Shown here piece by piece: positions 6,006 to 11,707 of a stretch of DNA of 12,410 nt. The notes below the pieces were generated by a model, which was not told where the DNA came from, made no database searches, and saw only the letters and a list, made by a program, of their open reading frames with translations. Location: contig JACRBO010000706.1 in NCBI GenBank assembly GCA_016219235.1, forward strand, positions 1-12,410, read 5' to 3'. The position numbers and the translations under genes are program-made. Origin of the DNA: Chloroflexota bacterium. GTDB lineage: Bacteria > Chloroflexota > Anaerolineae > Fen-1058. Each line of letters opens with the position of its first letter. Position 1 is the stretch's first letter.

Positions 6006-6593
6006 TTAGTGATTGCCCTTGCCGCCGGCGCCACCTGCCCACAGCGGACGGCCGCTCGCATCGCGCAGGGTCAGCGTTTGGCCGGTCGTGGCGTTGACGA
6101 CGCTGCTGGCCTGGAACTGGCCGTTCTCATAGAAGCCGGTCGCCGTGACGTGATCGTTCGCAGTGAAGGTCACGCCTTGCGCGCTGATGTAGCGGCTCTG
6201 CCCCAACTGCACCCACAGCGGCGCGCCGTCATCGGTGATGAGGCTGATGCCTACCCCGTCGAAACTCTGCACCACGCCCGCGATGGTCACCGTCTGCGTG
6301 ATGTTGGCCTGCGGCGTACCGGGATTGGGATTAGTCGTCGTGCCCTGACCGCCCTGCCCGTTGGTGGTCGTGTCCTGCCCACCCCGATAGCCCTGCCCTT
6401 GCGCTTGACCTTGCCCGTTACCGGCCACGGCTTGCGTCTGGGTCGCGGTCTGCGCTGCAGTACTCTGCACCGCGCCCTGCGCCGCAACACTTTGCGCCGC
6501 GACCGATTTGCCCGTCAGCGCATCCGCCACACCCACGACTACTGCGCCAATTACCACTACCGCCAACATGCCCATCAACACTTTCTTCAACAT
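6006..6593 (-). CDS. Exported OB-fold-like protein with low-complexity linker (function unknown)
   Basis: This 195-residue protein has an N-terminal hydrophobic segment (about 5-26, after MLKK) that acts as signal peptide or membrane anchor. A Gln/Gly/Thr-rich linker follows at about 30-98. The C-terminal domain at about 99-188 looks like a small beta barrel: TQTVTIAGVVQSFDG, PLWVQLGQSRYI, DHVTATGFYENGQFQASSVV and TLTLRDASGRPLWAGG. The pattern resembles DUF5666/YdeI-type OB-fold domains, but this is by eye. No catalytic residues are evident. A Shine-Dalgarno (AAGGAG) precedes ATG 6593. The gene is single, with its own activator-type promoter (6755-6788) and terminator, and the promoter type links it to the two-component system. 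This would fit an envelope protein made under stress, which is inference. Confidence 0.75.
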   Translation of the reverse strand: MLKKVLMGMLAVVVIGAVVVGVADALTGKSVAAQSVAAQGAVQSTAAQTATQTQAVAGNGQGQAQGQGYRGGQDTTTNGQGGQGTTTNPNPGTPQANITQTVTIAGVVQSFDGVGISLITDDGAPLWVQLGQSRYISAQGVTFTANDHVTATGFYENGQFQASSVVNATTGQTLTLRDASGRPLWAGGAGGKGNH

Positions 6594-6620
6594 TTTGTTT
6601 TCTCCTTAAGTTTGTGGCGT

Positions 6621-6733
6621 CACCCCGCACCTGCCGGTTGGGGCAGGTGTTGCGAGCGCACGCTTTTGCGCGAAGCAATCTCAGATTTCGTTTACCGCAG
6701 ATTGCTTCGGACGCTGCACAGCCTCGCAATGAC
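6621..6733. repeat. REP-like palindromic element in the leader of the OB-fold-like gene
   Basis: Two hairpins stand side by side: a perfect 8-base arm CACCTGCC/GGCAGGTG (6628-6635 and 6642-6649) and a perfect 11-base arm CGAAGCAATCT/AGATTGCTTCG (6671-6681 and 6699-6709). They are bordered by CTCGCAATGAC at 6723-6733. The phrases GAAGCAATCT and CTCGCAATGAC are those of a widespread family of intergenic palindromes. Here the element lies inside the presumed 5' leader, between promoter 6755-6788 and ATG 6593. The gap 6594-7014 between divergent genes holds no ORF I trust, only repeats and the two promoters. Confidence 0.75.
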
Positions 6734-6754
6734 GTGTTTGTTTTGTCTGAGGCT

Positions 6755-6788
6755 ATTGTGCCGCAACCGCGTGGAGAACTGATGGAGA
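6755..6788 (-). promoter_or_regulatory. Activator-type promoter of the OB-fold-like gene (11-base direct repeats)
   Basis: On the minus strand TCTCCA (6788-6783) and TCTCCA (6777-6772) are spaced exactly 11 bases, then 11 bases, then the -10-like CACAAT (6760-6755). No -35 box is recognisable at the expected place (ATCAGT). The geometry is identical to the promoters at 2995-3050 and 8011-8066. Confidence 0.68.
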
Positions 6789-6821
6789 AGTTGGCAAGGA
6801 GTGGTGAAGGACGCGCCGCTC

Positions 6822-6861
6822 CCCCTCTTCCGAAATCGTTGGTTTGATTTCGGGAGAGGGG
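6822..6861. repeat. Long inverted repeat between divergent genes
   Basis: The 16-base arms CCCCTCTTCCGAAATC (6822-6837) and GATTTCGGGAGAGGGG (6846-6861) pair at 15 of 16 positions with an 8-base loop. It is followed by TTGGGGGTGAGG, part of a phrase I recognise as a common intergenic repeat in many bacteria. It lies upstream of both divergent promoters and could insulate them. Confidence 0.7.
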
Positions 6862-6881
6862 TTGGGGGTGAGGCGGTGGTT

Positions 6882-6910
6882 TTGACTTTGGACCGGGAGG
6901 CAACTATACT
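6882..6910 (+). promoter_or_regulatory. Near-consensus sigma70-type promoter for the 7015 gene
   Basis: TTGACT (6882-6887), a 17-base spacer and TATACT (6905-6910) match the consensus at ten of twelve positions. The predicted start is near 6918, giving a leader of about 100 bases. No TCTCCA direct repeat is present, so control should differ from the activator-type promoters. Confidence 0.78.
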
Positions 6911-7014
6911 CAGCGCATCGACGCGGACTGATCGTCTTTAGCGCACCTCAGCAAGGCAGAATAAACACGCCGCCATTTGTTGGGCAATCAACTGGTTGCC
7001 TGATTGGAAATCTT

Positions 7015-7674
7015 ATGACGCAACTTCACCCGATTGATGTTGTTGAAAACAAAACCGCCCGGGCTGTTGGTTGGCTAATTTCGCTGCCCGTGGCGGTTGG
7101 CCTGTTTGGATTGACGGTGTGGCTAGCCGTCAGCCTACACTGGGAAGTTCGTGCTGGGGTTTTCGTCATCACCTTTGGGGCGGCGGCAGTCGGCGTCTTC
7201 ATCAATCGCGTGGTAGAGCGCCAGTTGACCGCGCGCTGGACAATCGCCGTGCGCCGCAGAGTAACCGAGCCAATCGTCACGATTTCAAATGCGCCACTGC
7301 GGTTAGGTGATTCGTTTCAGATCACCTATCAACAGCAGATTCTACAAGCCCTGGAGATCAAGTACTTCACCCTCCAACTTATTCGACGTACCCGCAAGGT
7401 TTATCAGCGCAGTGTGAGTGGCTTTCAGGAAACGACCGAGCGGAAGCGTGAGCGAGTGGTCCAATCGAGCAAACAGCCCGGCGGAGACTTTCTGCCTGAA
7501 ACCACTTTTCATCAAGTGCTGACCCTCACCGTCCCCAGTCACGAAACGCCCACTTTGCAAACAGGGAATCGATATGAAGAGTGGCTACTGCGGGTGCGTT
7601 TGGTCATGGGGCGCGGACCGGCCTTTGTCGGCGAGTATCCGCTGCAGGTGATCGAACGCAATATCGTGCGCTAA
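7015..7674 (+). CDS. Two-helix membrane protein with a soluble C-terminal domain, function unknown
   Basis: This 219-residue protein has two hydrophobic segments at about 19-39 and 46-64 with a short turn between them, then about 150 residues outside the membrane. The soluble part is beta-rich by eye (FQITYQQQILQALEIKYFTL, LRVRLVMGRGPAFVGEYPLQVI), like an Ig- or arrestin-like sandwich. A basic, charged insert runs from about 126 to 155 (RRTRKVYQRSVSG, ERKRERV). I do not recognise a family. It is transcribed alone from the promoter at 6882-6910 and is followed by a terminator-containing repeat. The ATG at 7015 has only a weak GGAAA upstream. Few GATC sites occur here, unlike in most of the neighbouring genes. 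Confidence 0.8.
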   Translation: MTQLHPIDVVENKTARAVGWLISLPVAVGLFGLTVWLAVSLHWEVRAGVFVITFGAAAVGVFINRVVERQLTARWTIAVRRRVTEPIVTISNAPLRLGDSFQITYQQQILQALEIKYFTLQLIRRTRKVYQRSVSGFQETTERKRERVVQSSKQPGGDFLPETTFHQVLTLTVPSHETPTLQTGNRYEEWLLRVRLVMGRGPAFVGEYPLQVIERNIVR

Positions 7675-7719
7675 GGTTGTCAGCGATCCAGCCATTACGG
7701 CGGCCCAACCGCCACCCCG

Positions 7720-7805
7720 CCATCGGATAAAACCCGACGGCTAAACCAACCAAGCCCGCGACGCGGGCTTCTTCTTTTCCATTGCCGTCGGTTTCTAACC
7801 GATGG
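7720..7805 (+). repeat. Nested-hairpin repeat element, copy 1
   Basis: Outer arms of 21 bases (7720-7740 CCATCGG...GACGG and 7785-7805 CCGTCGG...GATGG) are complementary apart from a few positions. They enclose a perfect inner hairpin (7752-7770). The same element recurs 167 bases downstream. The gap 7675-8100 contains these two copies and the bc-operon promoter, and I see no gene in it. Confidence 0.82.
7752..7778 (+). terminator. Rho-independent terminator within repeat copy 1
   Basis: AAGCCCGC, a three-base loop and GCGGGCTT form a perfect 8-base stem, followed by CTTCTTTT on the plus strand. It lies 78 bases after the stop of the 7015 gene. The T-tract exists only on the plus strand. Confidence 0.8.
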
Positions 7806-7886
7806 TAACTGATGACAACGTGCATAAAACTAATCCGCGCCCATCGAGCAGTGACTGCCCAATGATCTTCCGTCATCTCAAGGCCG

Positions 7887-7972
7887 CCATCGGATCAAAT
7901 CCGACGGCAACGCCCGCCAAGCCCGCGACGCGGGCTTCCTCTTTTCCATTGCCGTCGGTTTGTAACCGATGG
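7887..7972 (+). repeat. Nested-hairpin repeat element, copy 2
   Basis: This has the same plan as copy 1: outer 21-base arms at 7887-7907 and 7952-7972 around an identical inner stem. The differences from copy 1 keep most pairing, as in GGATAAAACCC/GGATCAAATCC, which suggests selection on structure or recent duplication. Confidence 0.82.
7919..7945 (+). terminator. Rho-independent terminator within repeat copy 2
   Basis: The stem AAGCCCGC/GCGGGCTT with loop GAC is identical to copy 1 and is followed by CCTCTTTT. Together the two copies form a double terminator in front of the bc-complex promoter. Confidence 0.78.
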
Positions 7973-8010
7973 CAACTGATGGCTGCCGCTGGCGTGCGTG
8001 AGGCCGCCTT

Positions 8011-8066
8011 TCCCCCTCAAACCCCCACCGCGTCTCCACAACTTCTCCATCGGCCTTTGGGAAAAT
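8011..8066 (+). promoter_or_regulatory. Activator-type promoter of the bc-complex operon (11-base direct repeats)
   Basis: TCTCCA at 8033-8038 and 8044-8049 are spaced exactly 11 bases, with weaker in-phase copies (TCCCCC at 8011, CCCCCA at 8022). Eleven bases follow, then the -10-like GAAAAT at 8061-8066. The -35 position (ACAACT) is poor. An in-frame ATG at 8065 overlaps the -10, which argues that translation begins at 8101 instead. Confidence 0.7.
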
Positions 8067-8100
8067 GACCAAAGTGAAACCCAAGGTCGAAGGAGCAGCC

Positions 8101-9489
8101 ATGTCCGAAAGCAAACCACCCTTGCCGCAGCGCGTCTATCGCAGCGCCATCCGCGAGCCGTTCACGGGCGATCGCCGCAGCCGCCTGCGCATCGTCATGA
8201 ACAATCTCATCCTCCATTTGCATCCCGCGCAAGTGCCGGTGCGCACGCTGCGCTTCACCTACACGTGGGGGCTGGGCGGACTATCGGCGCTGCTGGTCGT
8301 CATCCTCGCCGTGACGGGCGCGATGCTGGAGTTCACCTACACGCCCACCCCCGATGGCGCATACAACAGCATCCTCGCCATGAGCACCGATGTCTTCTTC
8401 GGCGAACTCGTCCGCAACATCCATCACTGGTCGGCCAATTTCATGATCGTCGTCGCGGCGCTGCATCTCTTGCGCGTCTTCTTCACCGGCACGTTCCGCG
8501 CCCCGCGCGAGTTCAACTGGATCATCGGCCTGGTGATGCTGCTCCTCACTGTCCTCGCCAACTTCACCGGCTATCTATTGCCGTGGGATCAGCTGGCCTA
8601 TTGGGGCATCACCGTTGGATCGAGCATCATCAGCACCATCCCCGTGATCGGTGACGGCCTGTCCCGATTGCTCCTCGGCGGCCCGGAGATCGGCGCGGCG
8701 ACGCTGCTCAATTTCTACGGCCTGCACATCTCCGTCATCCCGATGGCGCTGGCGATGTTGATGAGTTTCCATTTCTGGCGCGTGCGCAAAGACGGCGGCC
8801 TGTCGATCCCGCGCAAGGTCAATGAAGGCGCGTCGGGCAAAGAAGAAACCGCCACCACCTACATCGATCTGGTGCGGCCCGAATTTACTTTCGCTATCAT
8901 CATGCTGGCCGCGATCGTGATCTTCGCGATGCTGATCCCCGCGCCGCTGGAGCCGCTCGCCAATCCCGATGTGAGTCCCAATCCCGCCAAAGCGCCGTGG
9001 TATTTCCTGGGCATTCAGGAACTGCTCCTGCACTATCACCCGCTCGTCGGCACGATCGTCATTCCGCTGTTGGTGCCCATCGCCTTGTTCGCCCTGCCCT
9101 ACGCCGATGCCGATATGGATTCCGTTGGTGTGTACTTCCGATCGCTCCGTGGCCGCTGGTTGAGCCTGTTCAGCGCCTCGATCGGTGTCCTGCTCACGAT
9201 CGGCTACGTGCTGCTCGACGAGTACTGGCTCGATCTGCCGGGCCTGCTGCCAAGCCTGCCCACGATCATCTCGAACGGTCTTGTGCCGCTGGCACTGCTG
9301 CTGTTAGGTCTAGTAGGCTACTACGAATTCAATCGGCGCGCGTTCAAAGCCACGAAGTGCGAAGCCGTGCTCAGCGTCTTCGTGCTGATTCTGTTTGGCT
9401 TCATCACCCTCACCGCCATCGGCATCTGGTTCCGGGGATCGGGCATGGCGCTGATGTGGCCGCGGGATGTGGCGACAGCGCTGCGCTAA
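8101..9489 (+). CDS. Cytochrome b subunit of a Rieske/cytochrome b (bc-type) complex, b6 and subunit IV fused
   Basis: This integral membrane quinol-oxidising subunit has 462 residues. Haem ligands fit H108 and H122 in helix B (IHHWSANFMIVVAALH) and H209 and H224 in helix D (LHISVIPMALAMLMSFHF). Helix B spacing is HX13H and helix D spacing is HX14H, the b6-type pattern. Residues from about 258 form the subunit IV-like part. Its Qo-site motif, normally PEWY, reads APWY (298-301) in PAKAPWYFLGIQELL. Further membrane helices lie near 315-333, 355-372, 392-408 and 423-444, so the chain is one piece rather than split. ATG 8101 is chosen because AAGGAG lies just upstream; ATG 8065 lies inside the -10 element. 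First gene of the operon with Rieske and cytochrome c; likely a menaquinol or quinol:cytochrome c reductase. Confidence 0.95.
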   Translation: MSESKPPLPQRVYRSAIREPFTGDRRSRLRIVMNNLILHLHPAQVPVRTLRFTYTWGLGGLSALLVVILAVTGAMLEFTYTPTPDGAYNSILAMSTDVFFGELVRNIHHWSANFMIVVAALHLLRVFFTGTFRAPREFNWIIGLVMLLLTVLANFTGYLLPWDQLAYWGITVGSSIISTIPVIGDGLSRLLLGGPEIGAATLLNFYGLHISVIPMALAMLMSFHFWRVRKDGGLSIPRKVNEGASGKEETATTYIDLVRPEFTFAIIMLAAIVIFAMLIPAPLEPLANPDVSPNPAKAPWYFLGIQELLLHYHPLVGTIVIPLLVPIALFALPYADADMDSVGVYFRSLRGRWLSLFSASIGVLLTIGYVLLDEYWLDLPGLLPSLPTIISNGLVPLALLLLGLVGYYEFNRRAFKATKCEAVLSVFVLILFGFITLTAIGIWFRGSGMALMWPRDVATALR

Positions 9490-9496
9490 TCAACGC

Positions 9497-9549
9497 GGTG
9501 CGTGATGCGTGTTACGTGTCTTTCACGCACCACGAAACACGCAACACGA
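9497..9549. repeat. Heptamer-like imperfect palindrome between cytochrome b and Rieske genes
   Basis: GTGCGTGATGCGTGTTACGTG on the left is partly complementary to the right arm made of CACGCACCACG and AACACGCAACACG. The units (CGTGTTx, CGTGATG) differ from the GAGTAAC family, but the design of short tandem units as an inverted repeat between co-transcribed genes is the same. An ATG at 9509 in the Rieske frame lies inside it. Confidence 0.6.
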
Positions 9550-9562
9550 CAGGACTTTAATC

Positions 9563-10075
9563 ATGAACGACAACCCAACCTCTCAACCCAAAAACATCAC
9601 TCGCCGCGATATATCGCGCCGCGACTTCACCAAATTGTCGCTGGGCGCGATCGGCGCGGCGCTCGCGGTCGAAGTCGGCGCGATCGGCCTGAGTTACACC
9701 GCGCCGCGCGTCGCCGAAGGCGCATTCGGCAGTGTGATGACCTGCGGCAAAGTCGAAGACTTTCCCAACGGATCAGTCACGCCCTTCAACGAAGGCCGCT
9801 TCTATTTGGTCCGATTGGCCGATGCCGGCTTTCTGGCGCTGTACCGCAAATGCACGCACCTGGGCTGCGCCGTACCGTGGGATCAAACGAAGAACGCCTT
9901 CGTCTGCCCGTGCCACGCCTCCGAGTTCGACAATACCGGCAACGTACTCAATGCGCCCGCACCCCGCCCACTCGATCGCTTTGCGGTGATTGTCGAAAAC
10001 GGTGAAGTGAAAGTAGACACCGGCACGCCCATCCAACGCGATCAGTTTGAGCAGTCGCAAGTGACTTACGCATAA
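9563..10075 (+). CDS. Rieske iron-sulphur protein of the bc-type complex
   Basis: This 170-residue subunit moves electrons from quinol to the cytochrome c subunit outside the membrane. It has a twin-arginine type leader (ITRRDISRRDFTKLSLGAIG, about 12-31) running into a hydrophobic helix (27-45). The [2Fe-2S] ligands are C97 and H99 in CTHLGC and C115 and H118 in CPCH; the disulphide pair would be C102 and C117. The loop CPCHASEFDNTGNV is typical. The start at 9563 is preferred to an in-frame ATG at 9509 because it follows AGGA and puts the RR motif near the N-terminus, while 9509 lies in the palindrome. The domain is compact compared with mitochondrial Rieske proteins and close to b6f types. 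The TAA stop is also the first bases of the next palindromic repeat. Confidence 0.95.
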   Translation: MNDNPTSQPKNITRRDISRRDFTKLSLGAIGAALAVEVGAIGLSYTAPRVAEGAFGSVMTCGKVEDFPNGSVTPFNEGRFYLVRLADAGFLALYRKCTHLGCAVPWDQTKNAFVCPCHASEFDNTGNVLNAPAPRPLDRFAVIVENGEVKVDTGTPIQRDQFEQSQVTYA

Positions 10076-10130
10076 TGAGTAACCAGTAACGAGTAACCGT
10101 CTTTGCGCATTACTCGTTACTCATTACTCG
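10073..10130. repeat. Heptamer-based palindromic repeat between Rieske and cytochrome c genes
   Basis: The left arm at 10073-10097 has TAATGAG, TAACCAG and TAACGAG units. The right arm at 10109-10130 has complementary TTACTCG and TTACTCA units, with a loop of about 11 bases. The repeat starts at the stop codon TAA of the Rieske gene and ends just before the Shine-Dalgarno (AGGAG) of the cytochrome c gene. Same family as 1857-1924 and 2657-2716. Confidence 0.87.
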
Positions 10131-10143
10131 TCAGGAGTTATCC

Positions 10144-11550
10144 ATGAAAACTCACATCCGTCTCGCCATCCTCGGCGCATCGTTGCTCGCCATCGCGCTG
10201 GGCGTCTACATTCTGATCGAGCCGCAGCGCATGACGCAGGCCGCCGGCGAGCTGGTCAACGCGCAGGTCGTCGATGGGCAGATCGTCTACGCCGAAAATT
10301 GCGCGGTCTGCCACAACGCCGCCGGTGAAGGGCTTGGGTCTAATCCCGCGCTGAACACCGAGGGCTTGAAGTTGATGGACTACGATACGCTGTACAAGAC
10401 CATCGCGCGCGGACGCTACAACACCGCCATGCCCGCGTGGAGCGTGACCGATGGCGGCCCGCTGAACGACGCCGCCATCAACGCGCTGATCGTGATGATC
10501 CAGAACGGCGACTGGCGTGACACGCAGATCGTAGTGGCGGACATGGGTCTGGCCCCGCGCGTGCCGATCAGCGTCACCGTGCCGATCACGATGCTGGCGA
10601 CCATCGCTGCGTTGCCCGATGGCATAACGTTGGCAAAGGGCATCGAACTGTACGCGGCCAACTGCATCGCCTGTCACGGCGCGAATGGTGAAGGCTCGCC
10701 GCTCGCACCCGCGCTGAACGATGCCGTAATCCGCACCGAACGCACGGCCGATCAGCTGAGCAAAACGATCGGGTTGGGGTCACCCGGTACGGTCATGGCG
10801 GGTTGGAATCAACGCCTGTCTTCCGAAGAGATTGCCGCGCTTGTGACACTCATTCAGCGTTGGGACGAAATCCCGCTGGACGCCATTCCGCAGCCGCCTG
10901 TGCAGCCTATCATCGTGACGGAGCAATTGCTGGCGACAGGGCAAACCCTGTACGCGCAGACCTGCTCGCGCTGTCACGGCGCCGACGGACAAGGCACGCG
11001 CCGCGCGCCCGCGTTGAATGTACAGACCTTCTTCGACAAAGTCACCACCGATGCCGCGCTGATCCAGATCGTCACGTCGGGTGTGCCCGGCACCGCGATG
11101 CCCGCGTGGGGTGATCGCCTGAGCGTCAGCGAGATCGAAGCGGTTGTCGCTTACGTGCGCGCGTGGGAACAGACTGCGCCCGCTGTGGCGTCTCCACAAA
11201 CGACGGGCGGTGGCGGCCCGCCGTGGCAGCGCAATGGCACAACGACTCAGCCTGTTGCGCCGCAGCCACAGACGGTGCAACCGACACCGGCTGTACAGAG
11301 TACGACGCCAACCACATCAACCGTCCAAAGCACCACGCCCGTCACAACGACGCACACGACGGGCGGTACGCAGAGGCAAGGTCAAGGCACGCAAGGCGCA
11401 GGTCACGCGACCGCTACCGCGACCGTCACCACCGCCCCGCCCACCGACTGGCGCGCGATTCTGCTGCTGGCCGTGCCGGGCGTCGTCATCGGTGGAATGT
11501 TGGTGGCAGCCAGTTTTGAATTGATCCGGCTGCGCAAATCAACTGGATAA
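10144..11550 (+). CDS. Three-domain c-type cytochrome subunit of the bc-type complex, membrane-anchored
   Basis: This 468-residue protein has an N-terminal hydrophobic anchor or signal (about 6-26) and three class I cytochrome c domains. Haem motifs are CAVCH (53-57), CIACH (174-178) and CSRCH (274-278). The matching distal methionines are M96 (TAMPAW), M218 (TVMAGW) and M319 (TAMPAW); the middle domain loses the proline after Met. A long Thr/Gln/Pro-rich linker (about 345-432) leads to a C-terminal membrane helix (about 438-459) and basic tail. Two membrane segments would place the haem domains between anchors on the outer face. It follows the Rieske gene by 68 bases and ends the operon at a strong terminator. 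It likely accepts electrons from the Rieske centre and passes them to a terminal oxidase or soluble carrier not seen here. The triple-domain form is larger than the one- or two-haem subunits usual in bc complexes. Confidence 0.93.
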   Translation: MKTHIRLAILGASLLAIALGVYILIEPQRMTQAAGELVNAQVVDGQIVYAENCAVCHNAAGEGLGSNPALNTEGLKLMDYDTLYKTIARGRYNTAMPAWSVTDGGPLNDAAINALIVMIQNGDWRDTQIVVADMGLAPRVPISVTVPITMLATIAALPDGITLAKGIELYAANCIACHGANGEGSPLAPALNDAVIRTERTADQLSKTIGLGSPGTVMAGWNQRLSSEEIAALVTLIQRWDEIPLDAIPQPPVQPIIVTEQLLATGQTLYAQTCSRCHGADGQGTRRAPALNVQTFFDKVTTDAALIQIVTSGVPGTAMPAWGDRLSVSEIEAVVAYVRAWEQTAPAVASPQTTGGGGPPWQRNGTTTQPVAPQPQTVQPTPAVQSTTPTTSTVQSTTPVTTTHTTGGTQRQGQGTQGAGHATATATVTTAPPTDWRAILLLAVPGVVIGGMLVAASFELIRLRKSTG

Positions 11551-11571
11551 TAGATTGAGGCTTATTGAGAC

Positions 11572-11608
11572 CGAGTGCCGCATCGCATGATGCGGCACTC
11601 GCTTTTTT
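11572..11608 (+). terminator. Strong Rho-independent terminator of the bc-complex operon
   Basis: A perfect 13-base stem CGAGTGCCGCATC (11572-11584) pairs with 11589-11601 around the loop GCAT, followed by C and six T (11603-11608). It lies 22 bases after the cytochrome c stop and isolates the next gene. Confidence 0.93.
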
Positions 11609-11619
11609 CCACCGGCATA

Positions 11620-11675
11620 TCCTCACAACTTCCACACAACTTATCCGCGCCGCCCACACACGCCGCAGGCATACT
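11620..11675 (+). promoter_or_regulatory. Activator-type promoter of the HlyD-like gene (degenerate 11-base repeats)
   Basis: Four in-phase units start at 11620 (TCCTCA), 11631 (TCCACA), 11642 (TATCCG) and 11653 (CCCACA), all 11 bases apart. The first two share CACAACT with the bc-operon promoter. The last unit is followed by exactly 11 bases and the -10-like CATACT (11670-11675). The match to TCTCCA is weaker than at the other three sites, so this site is the least certain. Confidence 0.5.
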
Positions 11676-11707
11676 TGAGACAATCTCACCCAAGCGAGGA
11701 CAATCTC

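Noticed and set aside
5904..6782. Plus-strand open frame of 292 codons
   Set aside because: It is antisense to the OB-fold-like gene and crosses its terminator, REP-like leader and promoter. There is no domain pattern.
8065..8100. Earlier in-frame ATG for cytochrome b
   Set aside because: It overlaps the -10-like element and lacks a ribosome binding site; ATG 8101 has AAGGAG at good spacing.
7675..8100. Search for a tRNA or small RNA gene in the gap
   Set aside because: No cloverleaf or tRNA T-loop pattern is visible; the structure is explained by the two nested hairpin elements.
9509..9562. Earlier in-frame ATG for the Rieske gene
   Set aside because: It lies in the palindromic repeat, lacks a Shine-Dalgarno and would place 18 unnatural residues before the twin-arginine leader.
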